From Harenicola maris (lineage in GTDB: Bacteria; Pseudomonadota; Alphaproteobacteria; Rhodobacterales; Rhodobacteraceae), in the NCBI GenBank assembly GCA_018524345.1, contig JADQAZ010000003.1:682001-746000 (forward strand): a stretch of DNA of 64,000 nucleotides, in the 5' to 3' direction. The number at the start of each line of letters is the position of its first letter. Within the stretch, counting starts at the first letter, position 1. Made by a program: the position numbers and the translations under genes. This document shows positions 46,506 to 54,718 of this stretch, one piece after another. The notes beneath the pieces are model-generated. The model was given only the letters and a program-made list of their open reading frames with translations, had not been told where the DNA came from and made no database searches.

Positions 46506-46857
46506 GTTGGCCTGCCTCGTGTTGCCTTGTTGATGTAGTCTAGGCTTTGGATGGTCTGGAGCCAACCACCAGCCCCGTAAATGCGGCTGAAACTTTTGGC
46601 TAACACTGTGGGTCATAGGCCGGAGGGGGCTGGGTTTTCGGTCGCTCTACGGAAGTGAGCGCGGCTCCGAAGACCCTCAATTTCCCGTCATGATCTTGGT
46701 TCTGAGCGTCTTCGACTACTTCTACCTAGGCGAAGATTCCCTCATTGAACTGTGCCGAGCGGTCGCGCTTTCCTGCACAGAAGTCCATGGAAAATGAATT
46801 AACGGCAATGGTTTAGCGTACATCCCGTGGAGAGCCTTGTTGGTCAGACATCTTTCA

Positions 46858-46886
46858 TTGACACGTCCAGTTTTGCTCTTTACCTA
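46858..46886 (+). promoter_or_regulatory. Putative promoter of the tctCBA-like operon
   Basis: TTGACA at 46858-46863 and TACCTA at 46881-46886 with a 17-bp spacer, 28 bp before the binding-protein start; GGAGGAA lies between. The proposed -10 box overlaps the operator at 46882-46899. The rest of the 408-bp gap (46506-46857) shows nothing recognisable. Confidence 0.6.
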
Positions 46887-46899
46887 CTATATGGTAGAT
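46882..46899. promoter_or_regulatory. Candidate operator, copy 1 (TetR-type near-palindrome)
   Basis: ACCTACTATATGGTAGAT is a near-palindrome: with one flanking base on each side, 16 of 20 positions match the reverse complement. It overlaps the -10 region of the transporter promoter. A related site is present at 51442-51459 in front of the dehydrogenase operon. The TetR gene at 54719 is the natural candidate to bind both. Confidence 0.6.
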
Positions 46900-46913
46900 A
46901 GGGAGGAAAATCT

Positions 46914-47930
46914 ATGACCACGTCAAAATTTGCTATCGCAGTTGTTGCCGGGATGCTGGCGCTGCCCGCCGCGGCGCAGGATTACAGCTGGAAACCCGAC
47001 CGTCCGATCAACATCATTGTGCCTTGGGCCGCAGGGGGCTCCACCGATCAGGTGACCCGTGTTGTCGCCCCAATTCTGGAGGAGGCTTTGGGCACCGAAG
47101 TTGTCGTTGTGAACCAGCCAGGTGCCTCTGGCTCAACCGGAACGCAGGCCACTCTTGATGCGCCGCGGGACGGATATACCTGGACGGCAAACGCCATCGC
47201 CAACAATGCCACCTATGCTGTGACAGGCCTGATCGAGGACACCTCGATCGAGGATTACGCGATCTATCTGCACGTGGCGAACGTGCCGCTGGTTAGCGTC
47301 AATGCCGATGCCCCGTATCAAACATTTGACGATCTGTTGAAGGCCATGGGCGAGGGGTCTGTTACTGTCGGAACCGCTGGTGTGAACAGCTCTGGCGGCA
47401 TGGCACTTGCCGCGATCAAGGAAAGCTCGGGCGGCGAGTTGAACGGCGCGCGGATGATCACCTACGATGGCGGCAACCCGGCGGTGATCGCCGCGGCAAG
47501 CGGCGAGGTCGAGGTGACCACTCAGCTGGCCGTGGAGCAAACCGAAATGGTTCGGGCCGGCCGATTGCGGGCCCTGACCGTTCTATCAGACACGCCGCTT
47601 ATGGTAGAGGGTATCGACCCCGTGCCGCCGATTACGCAGTTTCTGCCTGAATTCGAGGTCGCGGCAGATTACTTTGGTGTCTTTATTCCCGTTGGCGCAC
47701 CGCCGGAAGTCTATGAAACCGTCAACCAGATCTGGCAGGACAAGGTCATGATAAGCGAGGCGCTGCAAGCATATGCCACCGATCGCGGCGCTGTCTTCGC
47801 GCCGAGCTTTGGTCAGGATGCTCTTGACCGCGCGATGCCCGTTGTCGTGGCAGAGGCCTGTGCCCGCGTCACCCGCGGCGAGGCTGTCCTTGATCCCTCC
47901 GAGATTGGCATCACTTGCCCGGCTGAATAG
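46914..47930 (+). CDS. Tripartite tricarboxylate transporter substrate-binding protein (TctC/Bug family)
   Basis: 338 residues with a signal peptide (FAIAVVAGMLALPAAAQ) and the Bug-family receptor domain: PDRPINIIVPWAAGGSTDQVTR and GASGSTGTQATLDAPRDGYTW are typical. It binds a carboxylate or related small solute in the periplasm for the TctB/TctA membrane pair. GGAGGAA precedes the start. A T-tracted hairpin follows the gene. Ligand unknown; downstream enzymes suggest a polyol or sugar-acid-type compound. Confidence 0.93.
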   Translation: MTTSKFAIAVVAGMLALPAAAQDYSWKPDRPINIIVPWAAGGSTDQVTRVVAPILEEALGTEVVVVNQPGASGSTGTQATLDAPRDGYTWTANAIANNATYAVTGLIEDTSIEDYAIYLHVANVPLVSVNADAPYQTFDDLLKAMGEGSVTVGTAGVNSSGGMALAAIKESSGGELNGARMITYDGGNPAVIAAASGEVEVTTQLAVEQTEMVRAGRLRALTVLSDTPLMVEGIDPVPPITQFLPEFEVAADYFGVFIPVGAPPEVYETVNQIWQDKVMISEALQAYATDRGAVFAPSFGQDALDRAMPVVVAEACARVTRGEAVLDPSEIGITCPAE

Positions 47931-47945
47931 GCCGTCTCGACCAAG

Positions 47946-47977
47946 GCAGGGCCCCGGTTTGCGGGCCCTGCTGTTTT
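47946..47977 (+). terminator. Attenuating terminator after the TctC-type gene
   Basis: Perfect 9-bp stem GCAGGGCCC (47946-47954) and GGGCCCTGC (47963-47971) with an 8-nt loop, followed by TGTTTT. It lies 16 bp after the receptor stop and before the TctB start at 48015. It should lower read-through into the membrane-subunit genes, as at 13113-13145 in the TRAP operon. Confidence 0.78.
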
Positions 47978-48014
47978 CCAATTTGATCACGCTGACTTGT
48001 GGAAAGGGCATCAC

Positions 48015-48500
48015 ATGCGAATGGCTTTGGCCGATCGGCTAACTGCTTTTGTTTTTGTGGCACTTGGGATGGCGATGTCCATCGGCGGGTGGCAGATGGA
48101 TCGCCTTGAAATCCGTAAAATCCACCCCGCATCGATCCCGGGCCTGGTGCCCATCGTGCTCGGGGGCCTACTGATCATCTGCGCGGTCTTGCTCCTGCGC
48201 TCTACTTTCAAATCAGACGAAGACGGGGATGCCTTGATCATGTCCGGTGGGTCATGGGCGCGGCTGGCAATCACCGGCGCTCTGTGCATCTTTTATGCCT
48301 TGGGCCTTGTTGGATGGCTCAGCTATTTTTGGGCAACGGCGGTCTTCACCTTTGCCTTTTGCATGATTTTTTCTTTCCCCGTTGATGGCGATTTGCGCCA
48401 AAAAGGGATAGCGACCCTTGGCGCGCTTGCCCTAGGCGTTGGTATCGCCCTTGGATCATCCTATCTGTTCCAAGAGCTTTTCCTGGTGCGTTTGCCATGA
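48015..48500 (+). CDS. Tripartite tricarboxylate transporter small subunit (TctB family)
   Basis: 161-residue membrane protein with four predicted helices, including IPGLVPIVLGGLLIICAVLLL and LAITGALCIFYALGLVGWL. The start ATG 48015 follows GGAAAGGG; an upstream frame to 47997 is less likely. It overlaps the large-subunit gene by 4 bp (ATGA). TctB proteins are poorly conserved in sequence; identity rests on size, helices and the position between TctC and TctA. Confidence 0.88.
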   Translation: MRMALADRLTAFVFVALGMAMSIGGWQMDRLEIRKIHPASIPGLVPIVLGGLLIICAVLLLRSTFKSDEDGDALIMSGGSWARLAITGALCIFYALGLVGWLSYFWATAVFTFAFCMIFSFPVDGDLRQKGIATLGALALGVGIALGSSYLFQELFLVRLP

Positions 48501-50020
48501 GCGGTCTCGCAAGCCTTGGGGCCGGCCTCGTCCTTCTCTTCACGCCCACCATGTTGTTTCACGCGGCTTGGGCGACCCTCTTGGGCATCATCGTGGGAAG
48601 CCTGCCGGGCCTGACCGCCACGATGGGTGTAGCATTGATGACAACGCTGACCTATTCCCTCGATAGCACCGCTGCGATCCTTGTTTTGATTTGCATGTAT
48701 GTTGGGGCGATTTACGGCGGGTCGCGCTCGGCCATTCTGCTCAACATTCCCGGAACTCCGGCAAGTGCAGCGACCTCCCTTGATGGATACCCATTGGCAA
48801 AGGCCGGACGCGCCGGAGCGGCCATGGGGATCGCGACTGCGGGCTCTGCGCTTGGAACCTTGGCGGGTATCGTCATGCTGGTCATGATCGCGCCGCCTTT
48901 GGCCGAAGTCGCGCTAAATTTCGGCAGCTTTGAGTTCTTTTGGCTGGCCGTCTTCGGCGTGCTGATCTCGGGCCAGCTTACGGCGGATACAACACCGATA
49001 AAGGGCTATATCGCCGGTATTCTGGGCCTGATGGTGGCTATGGTCGGCTCGGAAGGGATCCATGCCCATGTGCGGTTTTCTATGGGGTTGCAGGACCTGA
49101 ACGCCGGTATCGCCCTGATCCCGGCCATGGTCGGGGCCTTCGGCTTTGCCGAGGTTTTGACCGCAATGTGGAACAAGGCCGGGGTTCTGGCCGTGACCAA
49201 AGACAAAAGCGATCGAACCATCCCCGACTTGATGGATGTATGGCGTCATAAGGTGACGATCATTCGCTCTGGTATCATCGGCACATTGGTCGGCATCATT
49301 CCCGGCGTTGGTGAGGATATCGGCGCTTGGGGAAGCTATTCCGCCGCGCGCCGCGCATCGAAAGAGCCCGACCAGTTCGGCAAGGGCAGTATCGAGGGTC
49401 TGATCGCCGCGGAAACCGGCAACTCCGCCGTTGTGCCCGGCTCGCTCATTCCCGCCATTACGCTGGCGGTTCCCGGCTCGGCCAGTTCCGCGGTTCTTAT
49501 TGCCGCTCTGTTCATCCACGGCATTCGGCCCGGCCCGCTGATCATGATTGAACAGCCGCATTTCGTGGGGCTGATCAGCGCAATGTTGATCATCGCGACA
49601 GTCTTTATGGCGATCTACGGGCTCTCCCTGACAAAAGCCTTCATTCAGGTTCTGCGGGTTCCCTATGCCTATTTGATGCCGGTGGTATTCGTTCTGTGCG
49701 TCATCGGCACCTATGCGCTAAGCCAGCGGCTCTTTGACGTCTGGGTGATGGTGGCCTTCGGCATCATCGGCTTTGTGTTGCGGCAAATGAAATACCCGAT
49801 GGCGCCGCTGGTTCTTGGCATTATCTTGGGGGACCTTTTGGACAAAAGCCTGCGGCGTGGTTTGACCCTGACAGACGGTGACATCCTGCCCTTCTTTACG
49901 CGTCCGATTTCCGCAGGATTTGTGGCCGTGATCCTTTTGTCTTTGCTCCTGAACATCAAGGCATTCCGCAACATCGCGGGGGCACCAATGCGATGGATGA
50001 AAGCCCGTTTCAATGCATAA
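48497..50020 (+). CDS. Tripartite tricarboxylate transporter large permease (TctA family)
   Basis: 507 residues, about 11-12 helices. TctA landmarks: LGIIVGSLPGLTATMGVALMTTLTY, AIYGGSRSAILLNIPGTPASAATSLDGYPLAKAG (here in the cytoplasmic loop) and GIIPGVGEDIGAWGSYSAARRASKEP. It forms the translocation path of the secondary importer with TctB. The stop is 45 bp before an enolase-superfamily gene on the same strand. Confidence 0.95.
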   Translation: MSGLASLGAGLVLLFTPTMLFHAAWATLLGIIVGSLPGLTATMGVALMTTLTYSLDSTAAILVLICMYVGAIYGGSRSAILLNIPGTPASAATSLDGYPLAKAGRAGAAMGIATAGSALGTLAGIVMLVMIAPPLAEVALNFGSFEFFWLAVFGVLISGQLTADTTPIKGYIAGILGLMVAMVGSEGIHAHVRFSMGLQDLNAGIALIPAMVGAFGFAEVLTAMWNKAGVLAVTKDKSDRTIPDLMDVWRHKVTIIRSGIIGTLVGIIPGVGEDIGAWGSYSAARRASKEPDQFGKGSIEGLIAAETGNSAVVPGSLIPAITLAVPGSASSAVLIAALFIHGIRPGPLIMIEQPHFVGLISAMLIIATVFMAIYGLSLTKAFIQVLRVPYAYLMPVVFVLCVIGTYALSQRLFDVWVMVAFGIIGFVLRQMKYPMAPLVLGIILGDLLDKSLRRGLTLTDGDILPFFTRPISAGFVAVILLSLLLNIKAFRNIAGAPMRWMKARFNA

Positions 50021-50065
50021 TGCTTGGGGAAATAGTGACAGAGGCCATATAGGGAACCCTGCAAG

Positions 50066-51388
50066 ATGACGACTGTCGAGATCAAAGATGTAAGCTGGAC
50101 AGAGCGCCCTGTGACCATGCGCTTGCCATTCCAATTCGGAAGCACGGAGGTGCGGAGCACCGCTGAGGCATATTGCACCCTGCGGATCGAGGTTGCAGGC
50201 AAATCGGTTGAGGGGAAGTCCGCGCAACTGATGGTGCCACGCTGGTTTGACAAGCGTCAGGGGTTAAGCAACTCGGATACGATTGAGGAGCTTCGCGCCA
50301 CCGTCGCGGCGGCGGTCAAAGCAGCCCCCGGTATGCGAGGGACGGCGCTTGAGCTCACGCGGCAACTGCGCGCGCAGGTTCTGGCAGACATGCCTGTCGG
50401 CACGCCGGAGCTGGCGGCGGGGTTCGGGCCTGCATTGGTCGAGATGGCCTTGATTGATGCGATCTGTGTCGCGGTGGAGCTGCCCTTTTGGCGGGCTGCC
50501 AAGGCGGATGTTTTCGGGCTCTCCGCTGGACGCCCCGCGTCCCTGACAGAGGCGGAAATCTCCCATTCTCTTGGTATGATCGAGGCGCCCCAAAGCCTTC
50601 GCTTGCGTCATACGATTGGTTTCGATGCCCCCCTAAGGACCGAGGACGTCGGGGAGGATGGACCCAAGGATGGCCTGCCGGTTTCGGTTGAGGAGATCAT
50701 CGCGCGCACCGGAATAAATGCGTTAAAGATCAAGCTAAAGGGCGACCCTGAGGCTGATCTGCGTCGGCTCCGCGCCATTGCCGCTTTGACCGACTCCGTG
50801 CCCGATTGCACCGCCACTTTGGATGCGAATGAACAATATTCCACTGATGCCTTTGCCGAATTGATGGATGGCTTGGAGCACGATGCGGCCTTGAAGCGCC
50901 TGCGTTTCGGCCTCCGGTTCGTGGAGCAGCCATTCCCACGCGAAACCGCCTTGAATGCGCCTGTGTCAGGGCCAACCCCGCTTATCATTGATGAAAGCGA
51001 TGACAGCGAAGACGCTTTTGAAAGGGCGCTTTCGCTCGGCTGGTCCGGCTCCTCGATTAAAAGCTGCAAAGGCGTCCTGCGCGCCCTGTTGAACACTGCC
51101 CTGGCGCGGGCCAAAGGCGCGGTGATCTCGGGCGAGGACCTGACCTGTCAGCCAGGGCTTTGTTGGCAACAGGACAGCGCGATGATGTCAGCCTGCGGGG
51201 TCACGGATGTAGAGCGGAACGGCCACCATTTCGCAGGTGGGTTCCAAGGTGCCGGCAGCGATGAAATCGCGGAGCGGATGAGAGTTCACCAGGGCATCTA
51301 TGCCATGACCGGGGATGTTGCGTCCTTGAGGATTGAGGCGGGCAGGGTAGATGTTCGCTCGCTCGATTCTGTGGGTTTTGGTCGTTAA
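50066..51388 (+). CDS. Enolase superfamily enzyme (mandelate racemase/muconate-lactonizing type)
   Basis: 440 residues. A capping domain (1-135) is followed by a barrel with K221-x-K223 (LKIKLKGD), metal ligands D253 (TLDANEQY), E287 (FVEQPF) and D309/E310 (IIDESDDSE), and a candidate base K332 or K335 on the opposite side (SSIKSCKG). The chemistry is metal-assisted proton abstraction next to a carboxylate, giving dehydration, racemisation or cycloisomerisation. It sits just after the TTT genes, so it may act on the imported acid. It is longer than most acid-sugar dehydratases and the subfamily is not clear by eye. Confidence 0.87.
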   Translation: MTTVEIKDVSWTERPVTMRLPFQFGSTEVRSTAEAYCTLRIEVAGKSVEGKSAQLMVPRWFDKRQGLSNSDTIEELRATVAAAVKAAPGMRGTALELTRQLRAQVLADMPVGTPELAAGFGPALVEMALIDAICVAVELPFWRAAKADVFGLSAGRPASLTEAEISHSLGMIEAPQSLRLRHTIGFDAPLRTEDVGEDGPKDGLPVSVEEIIARTGINALKIKLKGDPEADLRRLRAIAALTDSVPDCTATLDANEQYSTDAFAELMDGLEHDAALKRLRFGLRFVEQPFPRETALNAPVSGPTPLIIDESDDSEDAFERALSLGWSGSSIKSCKGVLRALLNTALARAKGAVISGEDLTCQPGLCWQQDSAMMSACGVTDVERNGHHFAGGFQGAGSDEIAERMRVHQGIYAMTGDVASLRIEAGRVDVRSLDSVGFGR

Positions 51389-51420
51389 ATCAGGGTGTTG
51401 TAATCTTCTTTAGGTTTGAG

Positions 51421-51450
51421 TTGACAGCGTTGCGTAACTTAACCTACTAA
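51421..51450 (+). promoter_or_regulatory. Putative promoter of the dehydrogenase-DUF993 operon
   Basis: TTGACA at 51421-51426 with TACTAA at 51445-51450 (18-bp spacer), 33 bp before the start codon at 51483. The -10 region lies within the second copy of the near-palindromic operator. The layout mirrors the promoter at 46858. Confidence 0.55.
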
Positions 51451-51459
51451 TCGGTAAGT
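51442..51459. promoter_or_regulatory. Candidate operator, copy 2
   Basis: ACCTACTAATCGGTAAGT shares 13 of 18 positions with copy 1 at 46882, including the identical ACCTACTA and GGTA blocks at the same distance. With its flanks it reads as the imperfect palindrome TTAAC-CTAC...GTAA-GTTAA. Position over the -10 box suggests repression. Confidence 0.6.
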
Positions 51460-51482
51460 TAATTTAGTCGGGAGAATGAGAA

Positions 51483-52646
51483 ATGACAAAGCAAGCCCGT
51501 ATCGGCATCATTATGCATGGTGTGACAGGGCGAATGGGGATGAACCAGCATCTCATTCGCTCGGTTCTGGCGATCCGCGAACAGGGCGGTGTCGCTCTCT
51601 CCGATGGTAGCTTTTTGATGCCTGACCCGATCATCGTGGGCCGTAACCCGGACAAGATCGAGGCCTTGGCGAAAAAGCATGGTGTTGAACGCTACACCAC
51701 AGATCTTGATGCCGCTTTGGCGAACCCCGACGACACCATCTTTTTCGACGCGGCCAGCACTCAGATGCGGCCCGGGTTGCTGCGCAAGGCCATCGATGCG
51801 GGTAAGCATGTCTACAGCGAAAAGCCCGTAAGCGAGGGGCTGGAGGAGGCGGTCGCGCTAGCACGCCATGCCAAGGCCAAGGGCGTCAAGAACGGCATCG
51901 TGCATGACAAGCTTGACCTGCCCGGCCTTCTGAAACTGCGCCGCCTGCGCGACCTTGGCTACTTCGGCAAGATGCTCAGCGTCAAAGGCGAATTCGGCTA
52001 TTGGGTGTTCACCGGTGATGACCTGACGCCGCAACGTCCAAGCTGGAACTACCGCGCCGAGGATGGCGGCGGCATGATCTCTGACATGCTATGCCATTGG
52101 CGGTATGTTTTGGACAATGTGATCGCACCTGTAAAGTCGGTCAGCTGCCTGGGCTTTACACATATCGACACACGGCTGGACGAGGCCGGAAAGCGTTTTA
52201 AGGCGACAGCAGATGATGCGGCCTATGCGACTTTCTTGCTCGATGGTCCGGACGGCGAGATCGTTGCGCATATCAACAGCAGCTGGTGCACCCGCGTGCG
52301 CCGCGACGATCTTGTGACCTTCCAAGTTGACGGCACCCATGGATCCGCCGTCGCCGGCCTTCATTCCTGCGTGGCGCAGCATCAGGTGAACACGCCCAAG
52401 CCGGTCTGGAACCCTGATGAGCCCAATACGCTGGATTTCTATGCGGATTGGGAAGAAGTGCCAGACAACACCGTTTTCGACAATGGGTTCAAAGTGCAGT
52501 GGGAGCAGTTCTTGCGCCACGTCGCCGAAGATGGGCCATGGTCCTACACTTTGGAAGAGGGTGCCAAGGGCGTGCAGCTCGCGGAGGCCGGATACCAAAG
52601 TTCGAAAGAACGTCGCTGGATTGATCTTGAGGACCTTGAGATATGA
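51483..52646 (+). CDS. Gfo/Idh/MocA family oxidoreductase
   Basis: 387 residues. The N-terminal Rossmann domain starts RIGIIMHGVTGRMGMNQHL, an unusual version of the dinucleotide loop with an inserted MHGVTGRMG, and contains the family EKP motif in HVYSEKPVSEG. The C-terminal alpha/beta domain has GGGMISDMLCHWRYVLD, where His is the likely catalytic residue. Members oxidise or reduce sugars, inositols and sugar acids with NAD(P). It opens the three-gene operon under operator copy 2 and overlaps the DUF993 gene by 4 bp. Confidence 0.9.
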   Translation: MTKQARIGIIMHGVTGRMGMNQHLIRSVLAIREQGGVALSDGSFLMPDPIIVGRNPDKIEALAKKHGVERYTTDLDAALANPDDTIFFDAASTQMRPGLLRKAIDAGKHVYSEKPVSEGLEEAVALARHAKAKGVKNGIVHDKLDLPGLLKLRRLRDLGYFGKMLSVKGEFGYWVFTGDDLTPQRPSWNYRAEDGGGMISDMLCHWRYVLDNVIAPVKSVSCLGFTHIDTRLDEAGKRFKATADDAAYATFLLDGPDGEIVAHINSSWCTRVRRDDLVTFQVDGTHGSAVAGLHSCVAQHQVNTPKPVWNPDEPNTLDFYADWEEVPDNTVFDNGFKVQWEQFLRHVAEDGPWSYTLEEGAKGVQLAEAGYQSSKERRWIDLEDLEI

Positions 52647-53791
52647 GCACCGCAACGCTGAACCTACCGGGCGGGGCCGTCACCCTCATGCCCGGTCCGG
52701 AAATCGCCCAAGCCGGGCCGTGGAACCGCACGGCCTATGCGGCGGCTCATGTGGTCTGTGACCCGCTGGCCGATAATGATCCGTGGATTGACGGGGTGGT
52801 CGACTGGGACCGGACGCTGGCCTTCCGCGACCACCTATGGAGCCAGGGTTTCGGCGTCGCCGAAGCAATGGACACCGCGCAGCGCGGCATGGGCCTCAGC
52901 TGGGAGACCTCTTTGGAGCTCATCCAGAGATCGACCCGTATCGCGCAGGCCCATGGCCACTTGATCGCAAGCGGGGCAGGGACGGATCATCTGACTCCCG
53001 GCCCTGATGTGACCCTGGATGACGTGATCCGCGCCTATGAGGAACAATGCGAAGCTGTGGAGGCGGCGGGCTCCCGCGTGATCCTCATGGCCAGCCGCGC
53101 CTTGACACAGGTGGCCAAGGGGCCGGAAGATTATGCCAAGGTCTATTCGCGCATTCTATCCGGCTTGGAACAACCGGCGATCCTGCATTGGCTGGGCGAG
53201 ATGTTTGACCCCGCGCTAGAGGGCTATTGGGGCTCGAACGATCATATGGAAGCGATGGACACCGCCCTGTCCATTATCGCCGACAATGCCAGCAAAGTAG
53301 ACGGGATCAAAATCAGCCTGCTGTCGGCCGAAAAGGAAATTGCCATGCGTCGCCGCCTTCCCGAAGGCGTTGTGATGTATACTGGCGATGACTTTAACTA
53401 CCCCGAACTGATCGAGGGCGATGATCAAGGCTTCTCTCATGCGCTGCTTGGGATTTTTGATCCGATCGCAGGGGCTGCGGCCCGTGCGCTGTCCCAATTG
53501 GCTGCAGGGGATACCGAAGGCTACAATGCGAGCTTCGCCCCGACCGTTCCTTTGTCGCGTCATATCTTCAAGGCTCCAACACGGTTCTACAAAACGGGCG
53601 TTGTCTTCATGGCCTACCTGAACGGTCACCAAGACCATTTCACGATGATCGGTGGTCAGGAAAGCACACGCTCAACGCTCCATCTCGCGCAGATCGTGCG
53701 CCTTGCTAATGACGCGGGGCTGTTCACGGATCCGGAGCGTGCCGCGCAAAGGGTGCGCCATGTCATGGCCACGCGCGGGGTGGAGGCATGA
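52643..53791 (+). CDS. DUF993 family protein (dihydrodipicolinate synthase-like barrel)
   Basis: 382 residues of the DUF993 family (PF06187), predicted TIM barrel related to dihydrodipicolinate synthase and N-acetylneuraminate lyase. Landmarks include MSWETSLELI-type helix GMGLSWETSLELIQRS, SGAGTDHLTPGP, ILHWLGEMFDPALEGYWG and GIKISLLSAEKEI, where the Lys of DGIKISLL sits where aldolases carry the Schiff-base Lys. That placement suggests retro-aldol chemistry, but no member is known to me to have a proven reaction. Translational coupling to the dehydrogenase before and the isomerase after (ATGA on both sides) argues for one pathway. Confidence 0.87.
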   Translation: MSTATLNLPGGAVTLMPGPEIAQAGPWNRTAYAAAHVVCDPLADNDPWIDGVVDWDRTLAFRDHLWSQGFGVAEAMDTAQRGMGLSWETSLELIQRSTRIAQAHGHLIASGAGTDHLTPGPDVTLDDVIRAYEEQCEAVEAAGSRVILMASRALTQVAKGPEDYAKVYSRILSGLEQPAILHWLGEMFDPALEGYWGSNDHMEAMDTALSIIADNASKVDGIKISLLSAEKEIAMRRRLPEGVVMYTGDDFNYPELIEGDDQGFSHALLGIFDPIAGAAARALSQLAAGDTEGYNASFAPTVPLSRHIFKAPTRFYKTGVVFMAYLNGHQDHFTMIGGQESTRSTLHLAQIVRLANDAGLFTDPERAAQRVRHVMATRGVEA

Positions 53792-54615
53792 GCGGCGTAG
53801 AGCCTCACCGCCTTTCGCTCAATACCGCGACGGTGCGCGAGCAATGGAACCTTGCGCAATGCATCGAGGGGTGCGCGCGTCATGGCTTTGGCGGCATCGC
53901 GCCTTGGCGCGACAAGCTCCACGAAATGGGTGTCACAGACGCTGCTCGCGCAATCCGCGAGGCCGGTTTGCAGGTTTCGGGCCTTTGCCGTGGCGGCTGG
54001 TTCACCGAAAGCGGAGTTTTGGATCAGGCCGTGATTGATGACAATCGCCGGGCCGTGGACGAGGCGGCAGAGCTGAATGCGGAATGTCTTGTGATGGTCG
54101 TGGGCGGACTGTCCAAGAACAGCCGCGATTTGCCTGCGGCTTGGTCACTTGTGGAGGAGGGGCTTGCTGAGACGCTGTCCTACGCGCGCAAGGCAGGCGT
54201 CAAAATCGCAATCGAACCCCTGCATCCGATGTATGCTGCGGACCGTGCCTGCGTGAACACTCTGGGCCATGCCCTCGATATTTGCGACCGGCTTGGTGAC
54301 GGGATCGGCTGTGCTGTCGATGTCTATCACGTATGGTGGGATCCACAGCTTGAGGCGCAATTGACCCGAGCGGGCAAGGACCGGATCATGGCGTTTCACA
54401 TTTGTGACTGGCTGGTCCCAACGCGCGATCTGCTGACGGACCGCGGCATGATGGGCGACGGGGTTATCGACATCCCACGATTGCGCGGCCTTGCCGAGGC
54501 CAATGGCTTTGATGGTCTCAATGAGGTCGAGATATTCTCGGAGCTGGACTGGTGGCGCAAGGATGCTGACGTTGTGATGGAAACGATTGCGGCGCGCGGG
54601 AAGAGCCACTGCTAA
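53788..54615 (+). CDS. Sugar phosphate isomerase/epimerase-like TIM barrel
   Basis: 275 residues of the xylose-isomerase-like TIM barrel superfamily (PF01261). Metal-site residues are visible in IAIEPLHP (Glu), IGCAVDVYHVWWDP (Asp, His), AFHICDW (His) and FDGLNEVEIFSE (Glu). Members isomerise or epimerise free or phosphorylated sugars and keto-inositols. It is the third gene of the operator-2 operon and its start overlaps the DUF993 stop. A dehydrogenase, isomerase and aldolase set resembles inositol-type or keto-sugar breakdown. Confidence 0.9.
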   Translation: MSGVEPHRLSLNTATVREQWNLAQCIEGCARHGFGGIAPWRDKLHEMGVTDAARAIREAGLQVSGLCRGGWFTESGVLDQAVIDDNRRAVDEAAELNAECLVMVVGGLSKNSRDLPAAWSLVEEGLAETLSYARKAGVKIAIEPLHPMYAADRACVNTLGHALDICDRLGDGIGCAVDVYHVWWDPQLEAQLTRAGKDRIMAFHICDWLVPTRDLLTDRGMMGDGVIDIPRLRGLAEANGFDGLNEVEIFSELDWWRKDADVVMETIAARGKSHC

Positions 54616-54671
54616 ACATGCCATGAAACTGGCGGCTCGTTCCAGGTGACGCCTGTCTTGGATCAGAACCC

Positions 54672-54706
54672 ATTATGGGGTAAGCAAACCGGATCGAGCC
54701 CATAAT
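54672..54706. promoter_or_regulatory. Inverted repeat upstream of the TetR gene
   Basis: ATTATGGG (54672-54679) and CCCATAAT (54699-54706) form a perfect 8-bp inverted repeat with a 19-nt spacer, ending 12 bp before the TetR start. The left arm is itself part of CCCATTATGGG. It could be an autoregulatory site, but it does not resemble the ACCTACTA operators. Confidence 0.4.
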
Positions 54707-54718
54707 CTAGAAGGCGTC

